This document shows positions 8,236 through 17,064 of a stretch of DNA of 64,000 bases, piece after piece. The position numbers were made by a program, and so were the translations under genes. Position 1 is the stretch's first letter, and each line of letters begins with the position of its first letter. Location: the NCBI GenBank assembly GCA_035373905.1, contig DAOSOK010000013.1, positions 51,579 to 115,578 on the forward strand, in the 5' to 3' direction. The stretch is from Candidatus Ozemobacteraceae bacterium. Lineage in GTDB: Bacteria > Muiribacteriota > Ozemobacteria > Ozemobacterales > Ozemobacteraceae. Below the pieces are notes generated by a model. The model was given only the letters and a program-made list of their open reading frames with translations, ran no database searches and was not told the origin of the DNA.

Positions 8236-9150
8236 TCAATGCGATATCGTCCCCTTCCCGGGCCCGGCCGTTTCTGCGCCGCTTTTGATCGAGCGGCGCA
8301 GGCGTTCGATCAGCTCCTGCCGGGTTGCGGGCCGCAACCGTTCTTTCAGAACCCGGGCAAGGCGAACGCCGGCCCGCATCAACTGCATCTCGGCCACGGG
8401 TCTCACGCGCGCGAGCCATTCCGACGAAATGACGAACCCGGGCTGATACGAATAGCCCCATTCGTGACCGAGTGCGTGAGACTCGTTCACCCAGTCCGTA
8501 ACCGTGCCGGTGGCGAGGGCGGCGGTGTCGGTAGCCAGGATCTTTTCGAGGAGCATGCGGGCGATCTGCTTCTCGTTCATTCCGAACGACTCGACGATGC
8601 GAAAATCCCAGACATGATGAAGCTTCATCTTTTCGCCATTCAGCTCGACGATCGTGGTGTTTCCACCGGCGTCACCGCGATCGATGCAATGGAGCGGCTG
8701 ATGAAGGTCACCGACGATATGGACAAGGAATTTCAGCGCTTCCCGTCGTTCCCGTTCTGATTTCTCCGTATTTCCGACATCGTTCTGCATGCGCAGGAAC
8801 GCGTTCACGATGAAATCGCCATTCGGCGCATCCCGTCTTTCATCGTATCCAGGGGCGTCGAACGGAATCTCCACGTAATGATAATGCTCCGTTTCCGGTC
8901 TCTGGGGCCGGACATGATCGGCCCATCCGGCAACGGAAACGAGCGTGGCGGGACGACGTTCTGCCGAGAGCAGGCGCATCGCCTCTACGTATGCGCCCTT
9001 CGCATCCGCGACATCCGAGCTGATGCCGGGAATCGGCCGATCGGTCCTGAGGAGATCCGCGGCGAGGATGGCGATGATCCGATGGCCGGGGCCGCTCCAT
9101 GCGCCTGCCATCCGGACATCCGTGATGCCGCAGAGAAGAAGGATGACCAA
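8236..9150 (-). CDS. S1/P1-type zinc-dependent nuclease, exported
   Basis: About 305 residues. The mature enzyme should start at the Trp of AWSGPGHRIIA, since in S1/P1 nucleases the N-terminal Trp and the following His are zinc ligands. Further ligand motifs are present: WADHVRP, HYHYVEIP, HIVGDLHQPLH and HHVWDFRIVE. These enzymes cleave single-stranded DNA/RNA and 3'-nucleotides. The start is uncertain: a hydrophobic signal (FILVILLLCGITDV) lies in frame, but no ATG precedes it outside a REP-like repeat. I use TTG 9150 with AGCAGG upstream; an ATC at 9168 would give a more basic n-region. The repeat may have displaced or replaced the original start. Confidence 0.8.
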   Translation of the reverse strand: MVILLLCGITDVRMAGAWSGPGHRIIAILAADLLRTDRPIPGISSDVADAKGAYVEAMRLLSAERRPATLVSVAGWADHVRPQRPETEHYHYVEIPFDAPGYDERRDAPNGDFIVNAFLRMQNDVGNTEKSERERREALKFLVHIVGDLHQPLHCIDRGDAGGNTTIVELNGEKMKLHHVWDFRIVESFGMNEKQIARMLLEKILATDTAALATGTVTDWVNESHALGHEWGYSYQPGFVISSEWLARVRPVAEMQLMRAGVRLARVLKERLRPATRQELIERLRRSIKSGAETAGPGKGTISH

Positions 9151-9187
9151 TATGAACCTGCTCTTGATTCCTGCAGCATGAAAGCCA

Positions 9188-9273
9188 CCCGTTCGCCCTG
9201 AGCCTGTCGAAGGGCGAAATGAGGAATCATCGGCAAGTGGCTGTTCGTGCTTCGACAAGCTCAGCACGAACGG
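9188..9273. repeat. REP-like palindromic repeat, copy 3
   Basis: Begins CCCGTTCGCCCTGAGCCTGT and ends with TGCTTCGACAAGCTCAGCAC then GAACGG. It has the same terminal units as copies 1 and 2 but a different centre. It lies within 40 bases of the nuclease signal peptide codons. Confidence 0.8.
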
Positions 9274-9376
9274 AGACACGAAGCTGGTTTTTGATATGCA
9301 GGACTCAATAGTTGGTGTGCCCTGCATATTCCACGATCGATGCCGATGATTCATAGTTCCTCGATATGTATGTCGT

Positions 9377-10630
9377 TCATTTGATGACAGTTCGTTCCCG
9401 TGCAAATTTCTCGGCCATGGCGATGCGGTCGATGGCGGGCGGGTGGCTATAGAGCCAGAAAACGCGCCAGGGATGCGGGAGCAGATCGCTCCGGTTGTCG
9501 CGCGCGAGGCGTGCCTCGGCATCGACGTAGACTTTTTCGAGGCCGGTCAGCTCGAGCGAGGCCCAGTCGGCCTGGCGTTCGAAATACTGGCTGATCTGGG
9601 CTTCGACGGGCGCCGTCAGCAGGCCAAGCACGATCGTCGCGGCGAGAAAGAACGGCAGGTTCGATGGTTTCCAGATTTCGCCCAGCAGCATCGCGGGGTC
9701 GCCCTGCAGCATCGGATACAGCCACCACAGGGCGAACGCGCCGGCGAGGGCGCCGAGAAAGCCAAGCGTGAGGCCGATGCGGACGTGATCGTGGCGCCAG
9801 TGGCCGGCCTCGTGGGCGAAGATCAGCGCCGCCTCGTCGACCGTGTGGCTCTTGATGAGCGTGTCGTAGAGAACGATGCGCTTGCGGCCGAAGAGGCCGG
9901 TGAAATAGGCATTGGTATGTTTCGAATACGTGCTCTCGTCGATCTCGTAGATGTCATCGACCGGCACTCCCGCCTGGCCCGCGATCTGCATGATGCGCTC
10001 GCGCAAGGCCCCTTCTGCCAGCGGCTTCTGCACGTAAAACAGCGGGGTGATGACGTAGGGCATCAGCAGGGTGACAGCAATTCCATACCCCGTCGTCGCA
10101 ACGGGCAGCAAGACGGGCCACCAGCTGCCGCACCATCTGAGCACGGCAAAAACCGTCATGATGCCGACGGTCTGGATCGTCCAGCCGACCAGGCAACCTT
10201 TCAGGTATCGCCAGGCCCATTGCGCCGCCGTCATCTCGCTGAACCCCATCCGGCGCTCGCAGACATGGCCCAGATAGTAATCGAACGGCATCATGCAGAG
10301 ACGCTCCGCCACGAGAACGGCGAGAACAAGCAGAGCCCCGGAAAACCAGAAACTTCCGGGCATCGCCGTTTCCAGACGCGTTTCGAGAAGTCTCATGACG
10401 CCGCTTCGCCAGAGTAGCAGCAGAATGAACAACTGGACGTAGCCGTACGCGACGCGGGCCGCGAAGCCGTTGCGGATGTATTCGCGGCCCCGGGCGATGT
10501 CGTCGGGGGTGAAGTGCCGCAGAACGAGATCGCGCCGGCCCGGGTCGGGGTCGCCATACCAGGCGAAGCCGAGAAGAATCGCCCTGACGAGCGCCCAGGC
10601 GATCACCAGCGCCCACACGTACCGCATCAT
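9377..10630 (-). CDS. M48 family (Ste24/CAAX prenyl protease-like) membrane metallopeptidase
   Basis: 417 residues from ATG 10630, with AGGAGG 9 bases upstream. Multiple membrane segments are visible (MRYVWALVIAWALVRAILL; FWFSGALLVLAVLVAERL; WTIQTVGIMTVFAVL; LPVATTGYGIAVTLLMPYVI). The zinc motif HEAGH is at residues 273-277 within FAHEAGHWRHDH, and the third ligand probably lies in the downstream EAQISQYFERQADWASLE stretch, which has the E-x3-D pattern of Ste24. Ste24/YhfN-type enzymes act at the cytoplasmic membrane, often in protein quality control. The N-terminal M48 region (STYSKHTNAYFTGLFGRKRIVLYDTLI) is textbook. A distinct gene function cannot be assigned from context. Confidence 0.93.
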   Translation of the reverse strand: MMRYVWALVIAWALVRAILLGFAWYGDPDPGRRDLVLRHFTPDDIARGREYIRNGFAARVAYGYVQLFILLLLWRSGVMRLLETRLETAMPGSFWFSGALLVLAVLVAERLCMMPFDYYLGHVCERRMGFSEMTAAQWAWRYLKGCLVGWTIQTVGIMTVFAVLRWCGSWWPVLLPVATTGYGIAVTLLMPYVITPLFYVQKPLAEGALRERIMQIAGQAGVPVDDIYEIDESTYSKHTNAYFTGLFGRKRIVLYDTLIKSHTVDEAALIFAHEAGHWRHDHVRIGLTLGFLGALAGAFALWWLYPMLQGDPAMLLGEIWKPSNLPFFLAATIVLGLLTAPVEAQISQYFERQADWASLELTGLEKVYVDAEARLARDNRSDLLPHPWRVFWLYSHPPAIDRIAMAEKFARERTVIK

Positions 10631-10711
10631 TCCATGCTTCCTCCTGCTGCCGCCTTGAAGCATACTCCGAGCTGAGGTGCACCGGCAATCCTCCAATCGC
10701 CATAAGAGGCA

Positions 10712-10744
10712 GTTCGTGCTTCGATACCTCAGCACGAGCGGGAA
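10712..10744. repeat. short REP-like unit, copy 4
   Basis: GTTCGTGCTTCGATACCTCA followed by GCACGAGCGGGAAC is a single hairpin unit of the same family as copies 1-3. It lies between the M48 gene and a divergent promoter. Confidence 0.65.
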
Positions 10745-10799
10745 CGAAGGGTATCGATCATGCCGCTAGATACACGTGTATCTTATCAGACAAGCAGTA

Positions 10800-10828
10800 T
10801 TGACAGGATTTCCGAGTGACGATACAAG
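10800..10828 (+). promoter_or_regulatory. promoter for the small Cys protein, near-leaderless
   Basis: Perfect TTGACA (10800-10805), 17-base spacer, TACAAG (10823-10828, 4/6). The start predicted near 10835 lies about 7 bases before the ATG at 10842, which has no Shine-Dalgarno. Confidence 0.5.
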
Positions 10829-10841
10829 TAGCAACGCACTC

Positions 10842-11051
10842 ATGACGACACAAGGTTCGAACAGCAAAACGGACGACGGCAAGAGCCGGCCGAAGATCGA
10901 CTGCCACCGGTGCGTGCACTATTTCGTCACCTGGCAGCCGTCGGCTCCGCACGGGTGCCGGGGGCACGGGTTCAAATCGCGGCAGATTCCTTCGGTCGTC
11001 GTTCAGTCGAGCTCGGGAATGCCTTGCCTACTCTATACGCCCAAGCGGTGA
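10842..11051 (+). CDS. small Cys-rich protein of a conserved uncharacterised family
   Basis: 69 residues from ATG 10842. The core CHRCVHYFVTWQPSAPHGC, then GHGFKSRQIPSVVV and SSGMPCLLYTPK matches a small family I know from many proteobacteria and related genomes, often mislabelled as uracil-DNA glycosylase. Four cysteines (CxxC, then two single Cys) suggest one zinc site, but no enzyme activity is known. It is probably cytoplasmic. The start was chosen because the conserved region begins about 20 residues later and the upstream part of the frame lies in promoter sequence. Confidence 0.75.
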   Translation: MTTQGSNSKTDDGKSRPKIDCHRCVHYFVTWQPSAPHGCRGHGFKSRQIPSVVVQSSSGMPCLLYTPKR

Positions 11052-11343
11052 ATCCGCCCTTCCGGGAAATGGTGTAACAACTTGGTTCCACACGCCTTTG
11101 GAGATGGGTGATGGGCATTACCAGAAATTCGCACATTTGCAATTTGGGGAGGCGTGTGATAAGGTACCGCGTCATTTCTGTGCAGGAGGCATGGTCTGGC
11201 CAGATTCGGAGGGTTCCGGGCGCATATCCGGTGCGCGTTTGTCGATTTTTCAAACAAAGTGCTCAGTTCTTTCGCGACTCGAGCCGATGAGTAACGAAGA
11301 AGATCGACCTACCGACAAACGCAAGGAGGCAATCAGCCTAACC
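11052..11343. other. non-coding stretch upstream of murC
   Basis: 292 bases with no clear gene. An in-frame extension of murC (from ATG 11287) could occupy the last 57 bases. AAGGAGG lies at about 11323-11329. I see no terminator for the small Cys protein and no strong promoter pair. Confidence 0.4.
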
Positions 11344-12759
11344 ATGGAACAGTGCAACAGGATCCATTTCATCGGCATCGGCGGTGTGGGAATGAGCGGT
11401 CTCGCGCAGATCTGTCTCACCGCCGGCAAGCCGGTCAGCGGGTCTGATGTAGCCTCCAATGCCAACACCAGAGCCCTTTCCGCCGCCGGAGCCCGCATCT
11501 TCATCGGGCACGCCGCCGCGAACATCCCTGCCGATGCAGCGAAGGTCGTCGTTTCAACCGCCATTTCCGCCGAGAACGACGAGCTTCTGGAAGCGCGCCG
11601 CCGGAATCTCCCGATCTGCCACCGCTCCGATCTGCTCGCCGAGCTGTTCCTCGACGCGAACACCGGAATCGCGGTCGCCGGCTGCCACGGCAAGACGACC
11701 GTCTCATCGATGATCTCGACGGTGCTCGTCGAAGCCGGCCAGGATCCCACCTGCGTCGTCGGCGGCTTCGTGCCCGCCCTGAACGGAAACGCGCGCGCCG
11801 GCCGTTCCGAACTGTTCGTCGCCGAAGCCGATGAGAGCGACGCCACGTTCCTCAAGTATTTCCCGCACAGCGCTGTCATCACGAACATCGACAACGACCA
11901 CATGGACCACTACGAGAGCCTCGACGCGATCATCAAGGCATTCGAGATCTTCGCGAGCCATATCAATCCCGACGGCACGCTCTACCTCTGCACCGACGAT
12001 CCGATCGCGCGGAACATGACGCTTCCCGAAAACCGGCGGATCACCACCTACGGCATTTCCAACCCGGCCGATGTGATGGCCACCGAGATCGACCTCCAGC
12101 CGTTCGGCTCGAGATTCACGCTCGTCATCGGCGGCGTCCTGCGCGGCACGTTCGAGCTGCGCGTTCCCGGGCGGCATAACGTTCTCAACGCCCTTCCCGT
12201 GATCGCGTTCGGCCTCGATATCGGTCTCACCGTGCGCCAGATCCAGGACGGCCTCCGGCGCTTCCGCGGGGCCGGCCGCCGCTTCGAGCTGAAGGGCACC
12301 TGCGACGGCGTCACCGTCATCGACGATTACGGCCACCACCCGAACGAGATCAAGGCGACCCTCGCCGCGGCCAAGTCGCTGAATGCGAACCGCGTCATCG
12401 TCGTGTTCCAGCCGCACCGGTACACCCGCACCCAGTTCCTGAGCCGCGAGTTCGGCCGCTGCTTCTCGGAGTGCGACAAGGTGTTCATCACCGAGATCTA
12501 CGCCGCTTCCGAACAGCCGATCCCGGGCGTGTCCAGCAAGCTGATCATCGACCAGATGCCGGTCGCCGACCGGCGCAAGGCGAAACAGGTCAAGACCTCC
12601 GACGACCTGGCGTTCCAGCTGATGCAGATGCTCGAGCCGGGCGACGTGGTCTTCACCCTCGGCGCCGGCACGATCACCAACCTGGGAACGGAACTGCTCG
12701 ACCGGATGCGCATGAGAGCGCACCAGCTCGCCGAGCTCACCGCCCAGCCCGCCGTCTGA
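11344..12759 (+). CDS. murC: UDP-N-acetylmuramate-L-alanine ligase MurC
   Basis: 471 residues from ATG 11344, a normal MurC length; an in-frame ATG at 11287 is an alternative, as AAGGAGG is about 14 bases from the chosen start. It joins L-alanine to UDP-MurNAc, the first step of the peptidoglycan stem peptide, in the cytoplasm. Evidence: the N-terminal Rossmann motif HFIGIGGVGMSG, the ATP-binding GCHGKTT (about 113-119), NIDNDHMDHY, then the C-terminal DDYGHHPNEIKATL and a final FTLGAGTITNLG. It stands alone, not in a division/cell wall cluster, which is unusual. Confidence 0.96.
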   Translation: MEQCNRIHFIGIGGVGMSGLAQICLTAGKPVSGSDVASNANTRALSAAGARIFIGHAAANIPADAAKVVVSTAISAENDELLEARRRNLPICHRSDLLAELFLDANTGIAVAGCHGKTTVSSMISTVLVEAGQDPTCVVGGFVPALNGNARAGRSELFVAEADESDATFLKYFPHSAVITNIDNDHMDHYESLDAIIKAFEIFASHINPDGTLYLCTDDPIARNMTLPENRRITTYGISNPADVMATEIDLQPFGSRFTLVIGGVLRGTFELRVPGRHNVLNALPVIAFGLDIGLTVRQIQDGLRRFRGAGRRFELKGTCDGVTVIDDYGHHPNEIKATLAAAKSLNANRVIVVFQPHRYTRTQFLSREFGRCFSECDKVFITEIYAASEQPIPGVSSKLIIDQMPVADRRKAKQVKTSDDLAFQLMQMLEPGDVVFTLGAGTITNLGTELLDRMRMRAHQLAELTAQPAV

Positions 12760-12778
12760 TTTTCAGGACTCGCCTCCC

Positions 12779-12895
12779 ATGACGCACGTCATTGCAGCCC
12801 TGCTCATGCTGTCACTTCCGGTCTTTGCCGGCAGACTTCTTGTCGATGCGACGTTCAAATGCCTCGATTTCCTGAAACAGCGATACGGCACCTGA
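12779..12895 (+). CDS. possible 38-residue hydrophobic peptide
   Basis: A short frame 20 bases after murC encodes MTHVIAALLMLSLPVFAGRL and then 18 more residues ending LKQRYGT. It has one hydrophobic helix, like small membrane peptides, but only a poor ribosome site. Position between murC and a strong hairpin terminator supports it; size and lack of homology argue against it. Confidence 0.3.
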   Translation: MTHVIAALLMLSLPVFAGRLLVDATFKCLDFLKQRYGT

Positions 12896-12935
12896 GGTAT
12901 TTCGCTCGTCAGGCAACAACGTCATCGGACATCAC

Positions 12936-12976
12936 CACGAGCGGGCGGGGAACACTTCCCCGCCCGCTCGTGCGTT
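12936..12976. terminator. bidirectional terminator between murC and the M16 gene
   Basis: Perfect 17-bp stem CACGAGCGGGCGGGGAA (12936-12952) with its complement (12956-12972), loop CAC. The T-run is weak on the plus strand (CGTTTG), so this hairpin may also act as an mRNA-stabilising 3' end for the convergent genes. Confidence 0.75.
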
Positions 12977-13010
12977 TGATGCCGTGTCGCCGGCATCGCG
13001 CGTCAGCGCA

Positions 13011-15590
13011 TCACGGCGTCGTGACGCCGAGCACGTAGGAGCCGCTTCCGAGGAGGAACTCCTGCATGATCTTCTCGACGTCCTCGCGCTTCACGGATTT
13101 GATCAACTCGGGATACTTCTCGGCGTGCTCGAACCCGAGGCCGAGGAACTCGTCGCTCGAGAAGACGCCAGCCTGAGCCTCGTTGTTGACCAGTTCGAGG
13201 GCGTGCTGGCCGATAATATACTGTTTGGCATCATTGAACTCCTCGTCCGTGAAGCCCTGCGTCCGGATCTTTTCGAGTTCCTCGATCAGCCGGTTCTTTG
13301 CCGTCTCGGTCTTTTCGACGGCAGTGCTGAGAGTCGCGAAGAAGTATCCCGTCACGCGCGTGCCGACGTTCGTTGCGAACACCGAATAGGCAAGCGAGTC
13401 CTTGTCGCGCAGGTTGGTGAAGAGCCGCGAAGACATGCTTCCCGAGAGAATGTTCGTCAGGATGTCCATCGCGGGGCCCCGTGGATCGTTTCTGCTGAAG
13501 GTGCGAGTCGCAACCATGATCTGCGACTGCTCGCGATTCTTGCGCTCGGTGACCGTGACGGGAGAAGAGATCTTCTGCCATTTCGGCTCGCGCATCTCAT
13601 TGAGGCTGCCTTTATCGATGGCGGAGAGCTGTGACATCAGGCGGTCTTTCACGTCGCGAATGAAGATATCTCCGACGACCGCAACGACCATTCCCGAGCC
13701 GACGTACTGTTTTCGGAAGAATTCCTTCACGTGGGAACGGCGCATGTCCTTGACCTGGTCGGCAAGGCCGAGGCTCGGATACCCGAGAGGATGGTCGGGA
13801 AACAGCGCCTTGAGAACATGCCGGCTGGTGAACTGATACAGATCGTCTTCCTGCGCCTTGATCTGTTCGAGGGCCTGGTCACGTTCCTTTTCGAATTCAT
13901 CCTCCGGGAACGAGGCGCCGGTCAGGATCTCCATCACCAGGTCGAAGGAAGGGTCGAACTTTTCGGAGAGACACTGCATGTCGATCGACGCGTAACTTTT
14001 CGCGGCCGAACAGGAAATCTGCGTTCCGAGCGACTCGAACGCCCGGGCGATCTCTTCCGCCGACTTTTTTTCGGTTCCTTTGAGAAGCATCTCGGCGGTG
14101 AGGTTCGCCAGGCCGGCTTCGCCCTTGCCTTCGCGCATTCCGCCGGCATCGACATGGATCGAGACGGCAACGAGGGGCGACGAATGGTTCTCTCGCAGGA
14201 TCAGCCTGATCCCGTTTTCGAGGGTGACCATCTCAGGCTTCTGCGGACCTGTTGCGATGAGGGGTTCGTAGGAGATGAGGGATACGCCGTTGTCGGTGAA
14301 CAGCGTTCGGGCAACGCGCCGCACGTCATCGGTCGTGACCCCGCGAATGTGGTCGAGATAGGCATCCGCGTCTTCGAGTCGGCCGAGAATGCCCATCTGG
14401 CCGTAGGTAAACGCTTGGGACTCGGCGGTCTCGCGGGCGAAGATGGTTGCGGCAATCAACTGCTGTTTGGCTCTTTCAAGCTCTTCGGCCGAAATATCGC
14501 CGCCGGCGATCCCTTTCATCATCTCGATCACGCGCTCGCCGAACTTCCGGATCGCTCCCTGGGGCATCTGCCCGGAAACGATGAAGAGCGACGGGTCCTT
14601 GGTCGTGTAGTAGGCCGTGCCGACGTCGGTGACGAGGCGCTCCTTTTCGACGAGGGTCTGATACAGACGGGATGAACGGCCGCCGCCCATCAGCACCGAG
14701 ATGACGTCGCAGACGAAGTTGTCGGGATTGTCGATCGACGGGGCGTGCCAGGCGAGATTCGCATAGGCCTGCTGGATATCGCCCTCCTCGCGACGCTCAC
14801 GGCGGACGGTCTGGATGGGCTCGCTGGCGATCGTCTGGACGGGAACGGGAACTGCCGCTGCCGCCCCCATCGTGCGCTTCACCGTTTCGAGCGCCTGGTC
14901 GGCGTCCACGTCGCCGACGATCACGACCCACATGTTCGACGGAACATACCACCGTTTATAATATTCGTACAAAGCGTCCCTCGTCGCCGAGGCGAGAGAC
15001 GCCTCGTATCCGACGATCGGATGGCTGTAAGGATGGACCGTGTAGGCCGTTTCCTTCGTCATATCATAGAGACGATCTTCGGGCTGGTCCTTCCCCATGC
15101 GAAGCTCTTCGAGGACGACCTTCCGCTCCTTCTGGAACTCCGCTTCATCGAAGGCGCTGTTGAGCACCGCATCGGCCTGCAGTTCCATCAGCCGGGCAAA
15201 ATGCTCGCGGGCCCCGGTGACGTGGAAGCACGTGCAGTCGGACGACGTGAAGGCGTTCTGGGCGGCGCCGAGCTTTTTGATCTCGCTGTCCAGCTTTCCC
15301 GTCGGGTAGGTCGGCGTGCCCTTGAACATCATGTGCTCGATGAGATGCGTGAAGCCTTCTTCTCCGGGCCTTTCGTTTTTCGAGCCGACGCGAATCCAGA
15401 CGTTGACCGCGACGACGGGCGCCGACCGCATCTCCTTGATGAAGACGGTGAGGCCGTTTTCGAGCGTGAACAGCCTGCCGGCGTCCGCCTTTTTTACAGG
15501 GACGGCCTGTGCCGCAACGGCGGCGATGGAGAAAGCCACGAAGAGCAGACAGACAAGCGTTCGGAAGGTATTCCACGACCTGATGCGCAC
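13011..15590 (-). CDS. exported M16 family zinc protease (two-half pitrilysin fold)
   Basis: 859 residues from GTG 15590, chosen because AAGGAGG is 9 bases upstream; the longer frame adds no meaningful residues. Signal peptide residues 1-28 (FRTLVCLLFVAFSIAAVAAQ). The first M16 half has the inverted zinc motif HLIEH at 82-86, and the third ligand should lie about 75 residues on, in EEFQKERKVVLEELRMGKD. The second half (from about 500, ENGIRLILRENHSSP) has LANLTAEML where HxxEH would be, so it is the usual inactive half. Such two-domain enzymes degrade peptides in the periplasm. Convergent with murC. Confidence 0.93.
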   Translation of the reverse strand: MRIRSWNTFRTLVCLLFVAFSIAAVAAQAVPVKKADAGRLFTLENGLTVFIKEMRSAPVVAVNVWIRVGSKNERPGEEGFTHLIEHMMFKGTPTYPTGKLDSEIKKLGAAQNAFTSSDCTCFHVTGAREHFARLMELQADAVLNSAFDEAEFQKERKVVLEELRMGKDQPEDRLYDMTKETAYTVHPYSHPIVGYEASLASATRDALYEYYKRWYVPSNMWVVIVGDVDADQALETVKRTMGAAAAVPVPVQTIASEPIQTVRRERREEGDIQQAYANLAWHAPSIDNPDNFVCDVISVLMGGGRSSRLYQTLVEKERLVTDVGTAYYTTKDPSLFIVSGQMPQGAIRKFGERVIEMMKGIAGGDISAEELERAKQQLIAATIFARETAESQAFTYGQMGILGRLEDADAYLDHIRGVTTDDVRRVARTLFTDNGVSLISYEPLIATGPQKPEMVTLENGIRLILRENHSSPLVAVSIHVDAGGMREGKGEAGLANLTAEMLLKGTEKKSAEEIARAFESLGTQISCSAAKSYASIDMQCLSEKFDPSFDLVMEILTGASFPEDEFEKERDQALEQIKAQEDDLYQFTSRHVLKALFPDHPLGYPSLGLADQVKDMRRSHVKEFFRKQYVGSGMVVAVVGDIFIRDVKDRLMSQLSAIDKGSLNEMREPKWQKISSPVTVTERKNREQSQIMVATRTFSRNDPRGPAMDILTNILSGSMSSRLFTNLRDKDSLAYSVFATNVGTRVTGYFFATLSTAVEKTETAKNRLIEELEKIRTQGFTDEEFNDAKQYIIGQHALELVNNEAQAGVFSSDEFLGLGFEHAEKYPELIKSVKREDVEKIMQEFLLGSGSYVLGVTTP

Positions 15591-15781
15591 GGGACAAGGC
15601 CTCCTTGCTTCAATTCGGCGCATTTTAGCACAGGAAGCAACCAAACGGCAGATCCAGCGCTCCATTTCCCATAGGCCGTCGGAAAAGCCGCGCACGCGCC
15701 GAATTTGAAGTTTCTTTCTTGTGTCCGTGAAGAATTCTGCCGATAGCTAATGACAAACTCATTTCCATTGGAGAACGCCGA

Positions 15782-17011
15782 ATGAATCTGCGAACACGAA
15801 ATTTCCTCATCGGAAGCCTCTCAGCCATCACATTAACCGCAGCCGTGACCGATGTGCGGGTCCTCGAGGCCATCAGCGAGAACCCGGCTTTCAGCAGCGT
15901 CAGCCCCGAGCTTCGTCTCGGGGTCGACCTCGGTATTCTCGACGAGTCGGACCTGGACAGTGCCTCGCTTTCGGCACCGATCACACGCCGTTCATTCGCC
16001 GTCATTCTCAAGAAAGTCCTGCAGATGGTCGGCGCGCCGACCGGATCGGAACTTTCCGATCTCCACACGTCAGGGATTTTCAATCCAGCGCCGCATAAAA
16101 GGGGCGTATCGCGCAAGGCCGCACTCGAAGCCCTTGCCCGAACAACCATCTATCTTTCCGACAACGGCTTCATCACCCTCGAGGAAAAAACGGCTCAGAA
16201 TTTCACGGATTACCGGATTCCGGAAAAATACACCCAGGCGATCGCATTCCTGCGCGAGAAAGAGATCGCCCGCGGCTATCCCGACGGCCGGTTTGGCGTT
16301 TCCCGCCTTCTGTCGAAACGGGAAGCCGTCTCCCTGCTGTATCGTTTCTACGAGCAGATTTCGGCTTCGCTGATGATGAAAGGCGATACGAAAGGCCTCC
16401 AGTTCGTCGATCTGCCGCTCGATCATCCGGCCATGGCCAGTCTGAGAGCTATGGAAAACGCGGGCGCCTTCGACACGATGAAGTTTTCCCGGAGTTTCGA
16501 CGGGTATTCGCCCCTTCGCATCAACGAAGCCGTGGCAATCGTCGAAGGCATTCTCAACAAATACTCGCATACCGAGGAAGCGGCCGCCGTAAAAGGACTC
16601 CTGTCCGACCCGGCATCAACGCTTCCTACGACCCGTGGCGAGCTCACGATCCTGCTCGGGCACATGGTCAAGGCGTTTCCCGCCGAGATCGGCATCGTTC
16701 CCGAGGCCTACTGTTATAACGACGTTGCCGCCGGCACGAAAGAGGCGCAGGCCCTTGAGGCTCTCGGGAACAAGGGACTGTTCATCGGCTATCCGAACGG
16801 GACGTTCATGGGCATGGAAATCATCACCAGATTTGAAGCCGTCGGAATCATCGGCACGGTTCTCACCACCCTGCAGTTGGTTCCCTCCGATTCCGGCGTT
16901 CAGCTCGCCGGCAAATCGGATTTCGAGTCGTTCGCGAACCTTCTGAGGGAAAAGCGGGCGCGAATTCAGAGCATTCTCCATCGCAAGCCTCGTGCGTCGG
17001 CGGAGCGGTGA
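15782..17011 (+). CDS. SLH-domain exported protein
   Basis: 409 residues; GGAG lies 7 bases before the ATG. A weak signal peptide (MNLRTRNFLIGSLSAITLTAAVT) precedes four repeats resembling S-layer homology domains: about 40-85 (GVDLGILDESDLDS...ITRRSFAVILKKVLQ), 150-195 (AIAFLREKEIARGYPDGRFG...LSKREAVSLLYRF), 210-260 (FVDLPLDHPAM...LRINEAVAIVEGIL) and 310-365 (YNDVAAGTKEAQALEALGNK...ITRFEAVGIIGTV). SLH domains bind secondary cell-wall polymers or, in diderms, peptidoglycan. No catalytic partner domain is fused, so a structural or envelope-tethering role is inferred. Confidence 0.85.
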   Translation: MNLRTRNFLIGSLSAITLTAAVTDVRVLEAISENPAFSSVSPELRLGVDLGILDESDLDSASLSAPITRRSFAVILKKVLQMVGAPTGSELSDLHTSGIFNPAPHKRGVSRKAALEALARTTIYLSDNGFITLEEKTAQNFTDYRIPEKYTQAIAFLREKEIARGYPDGRFGVSRLLSKREAVSLLYRFYEQISASLMMKGDTKGLQFVDLPLDHPAMASLRAMENAGAFDTMKFSRSFDGYSPLRINEAVAIVEGILNKYSHTEEAAAVKGLLSDPASTLPTTRGELTILLGHMVKAFPAEIGIVPEAYCYNDVAAGTKEAQALEALGNKGLFIGYPNGTFMGMEIITRFEAVGIIGTVLTTLQLVPSDSGVQLAGKSDFESFANLLREKRARIQSILHRKPRASAER

Positions 17012-17045
17012 GAAAAAGATTCCCCCGGCCGAAGCCGGGGGAAAA
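17011..17045 (-). terminator. terminator of the 17065 gene
   Basis: Stem TTCCCCCGGC (17020-17029) with its complement (17034-17043), loop CGAA. Reading on the minus strand the stem is followed by ATCTTTTTCT, a good T-tract. It may also end the convergent SLH transcript. Confidence 0.75.
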
Positions 17046-17064
17046 CGAAGCGAAAAGGCGGCAG

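Noticed and set aside
9151..9522. Upstream extension of the nuclease frame
   Set aside because: Mostly repeat sequence (FVLSLSKHEQ-type translation); the mature enzyme begins near residue 20 of the shorter form.
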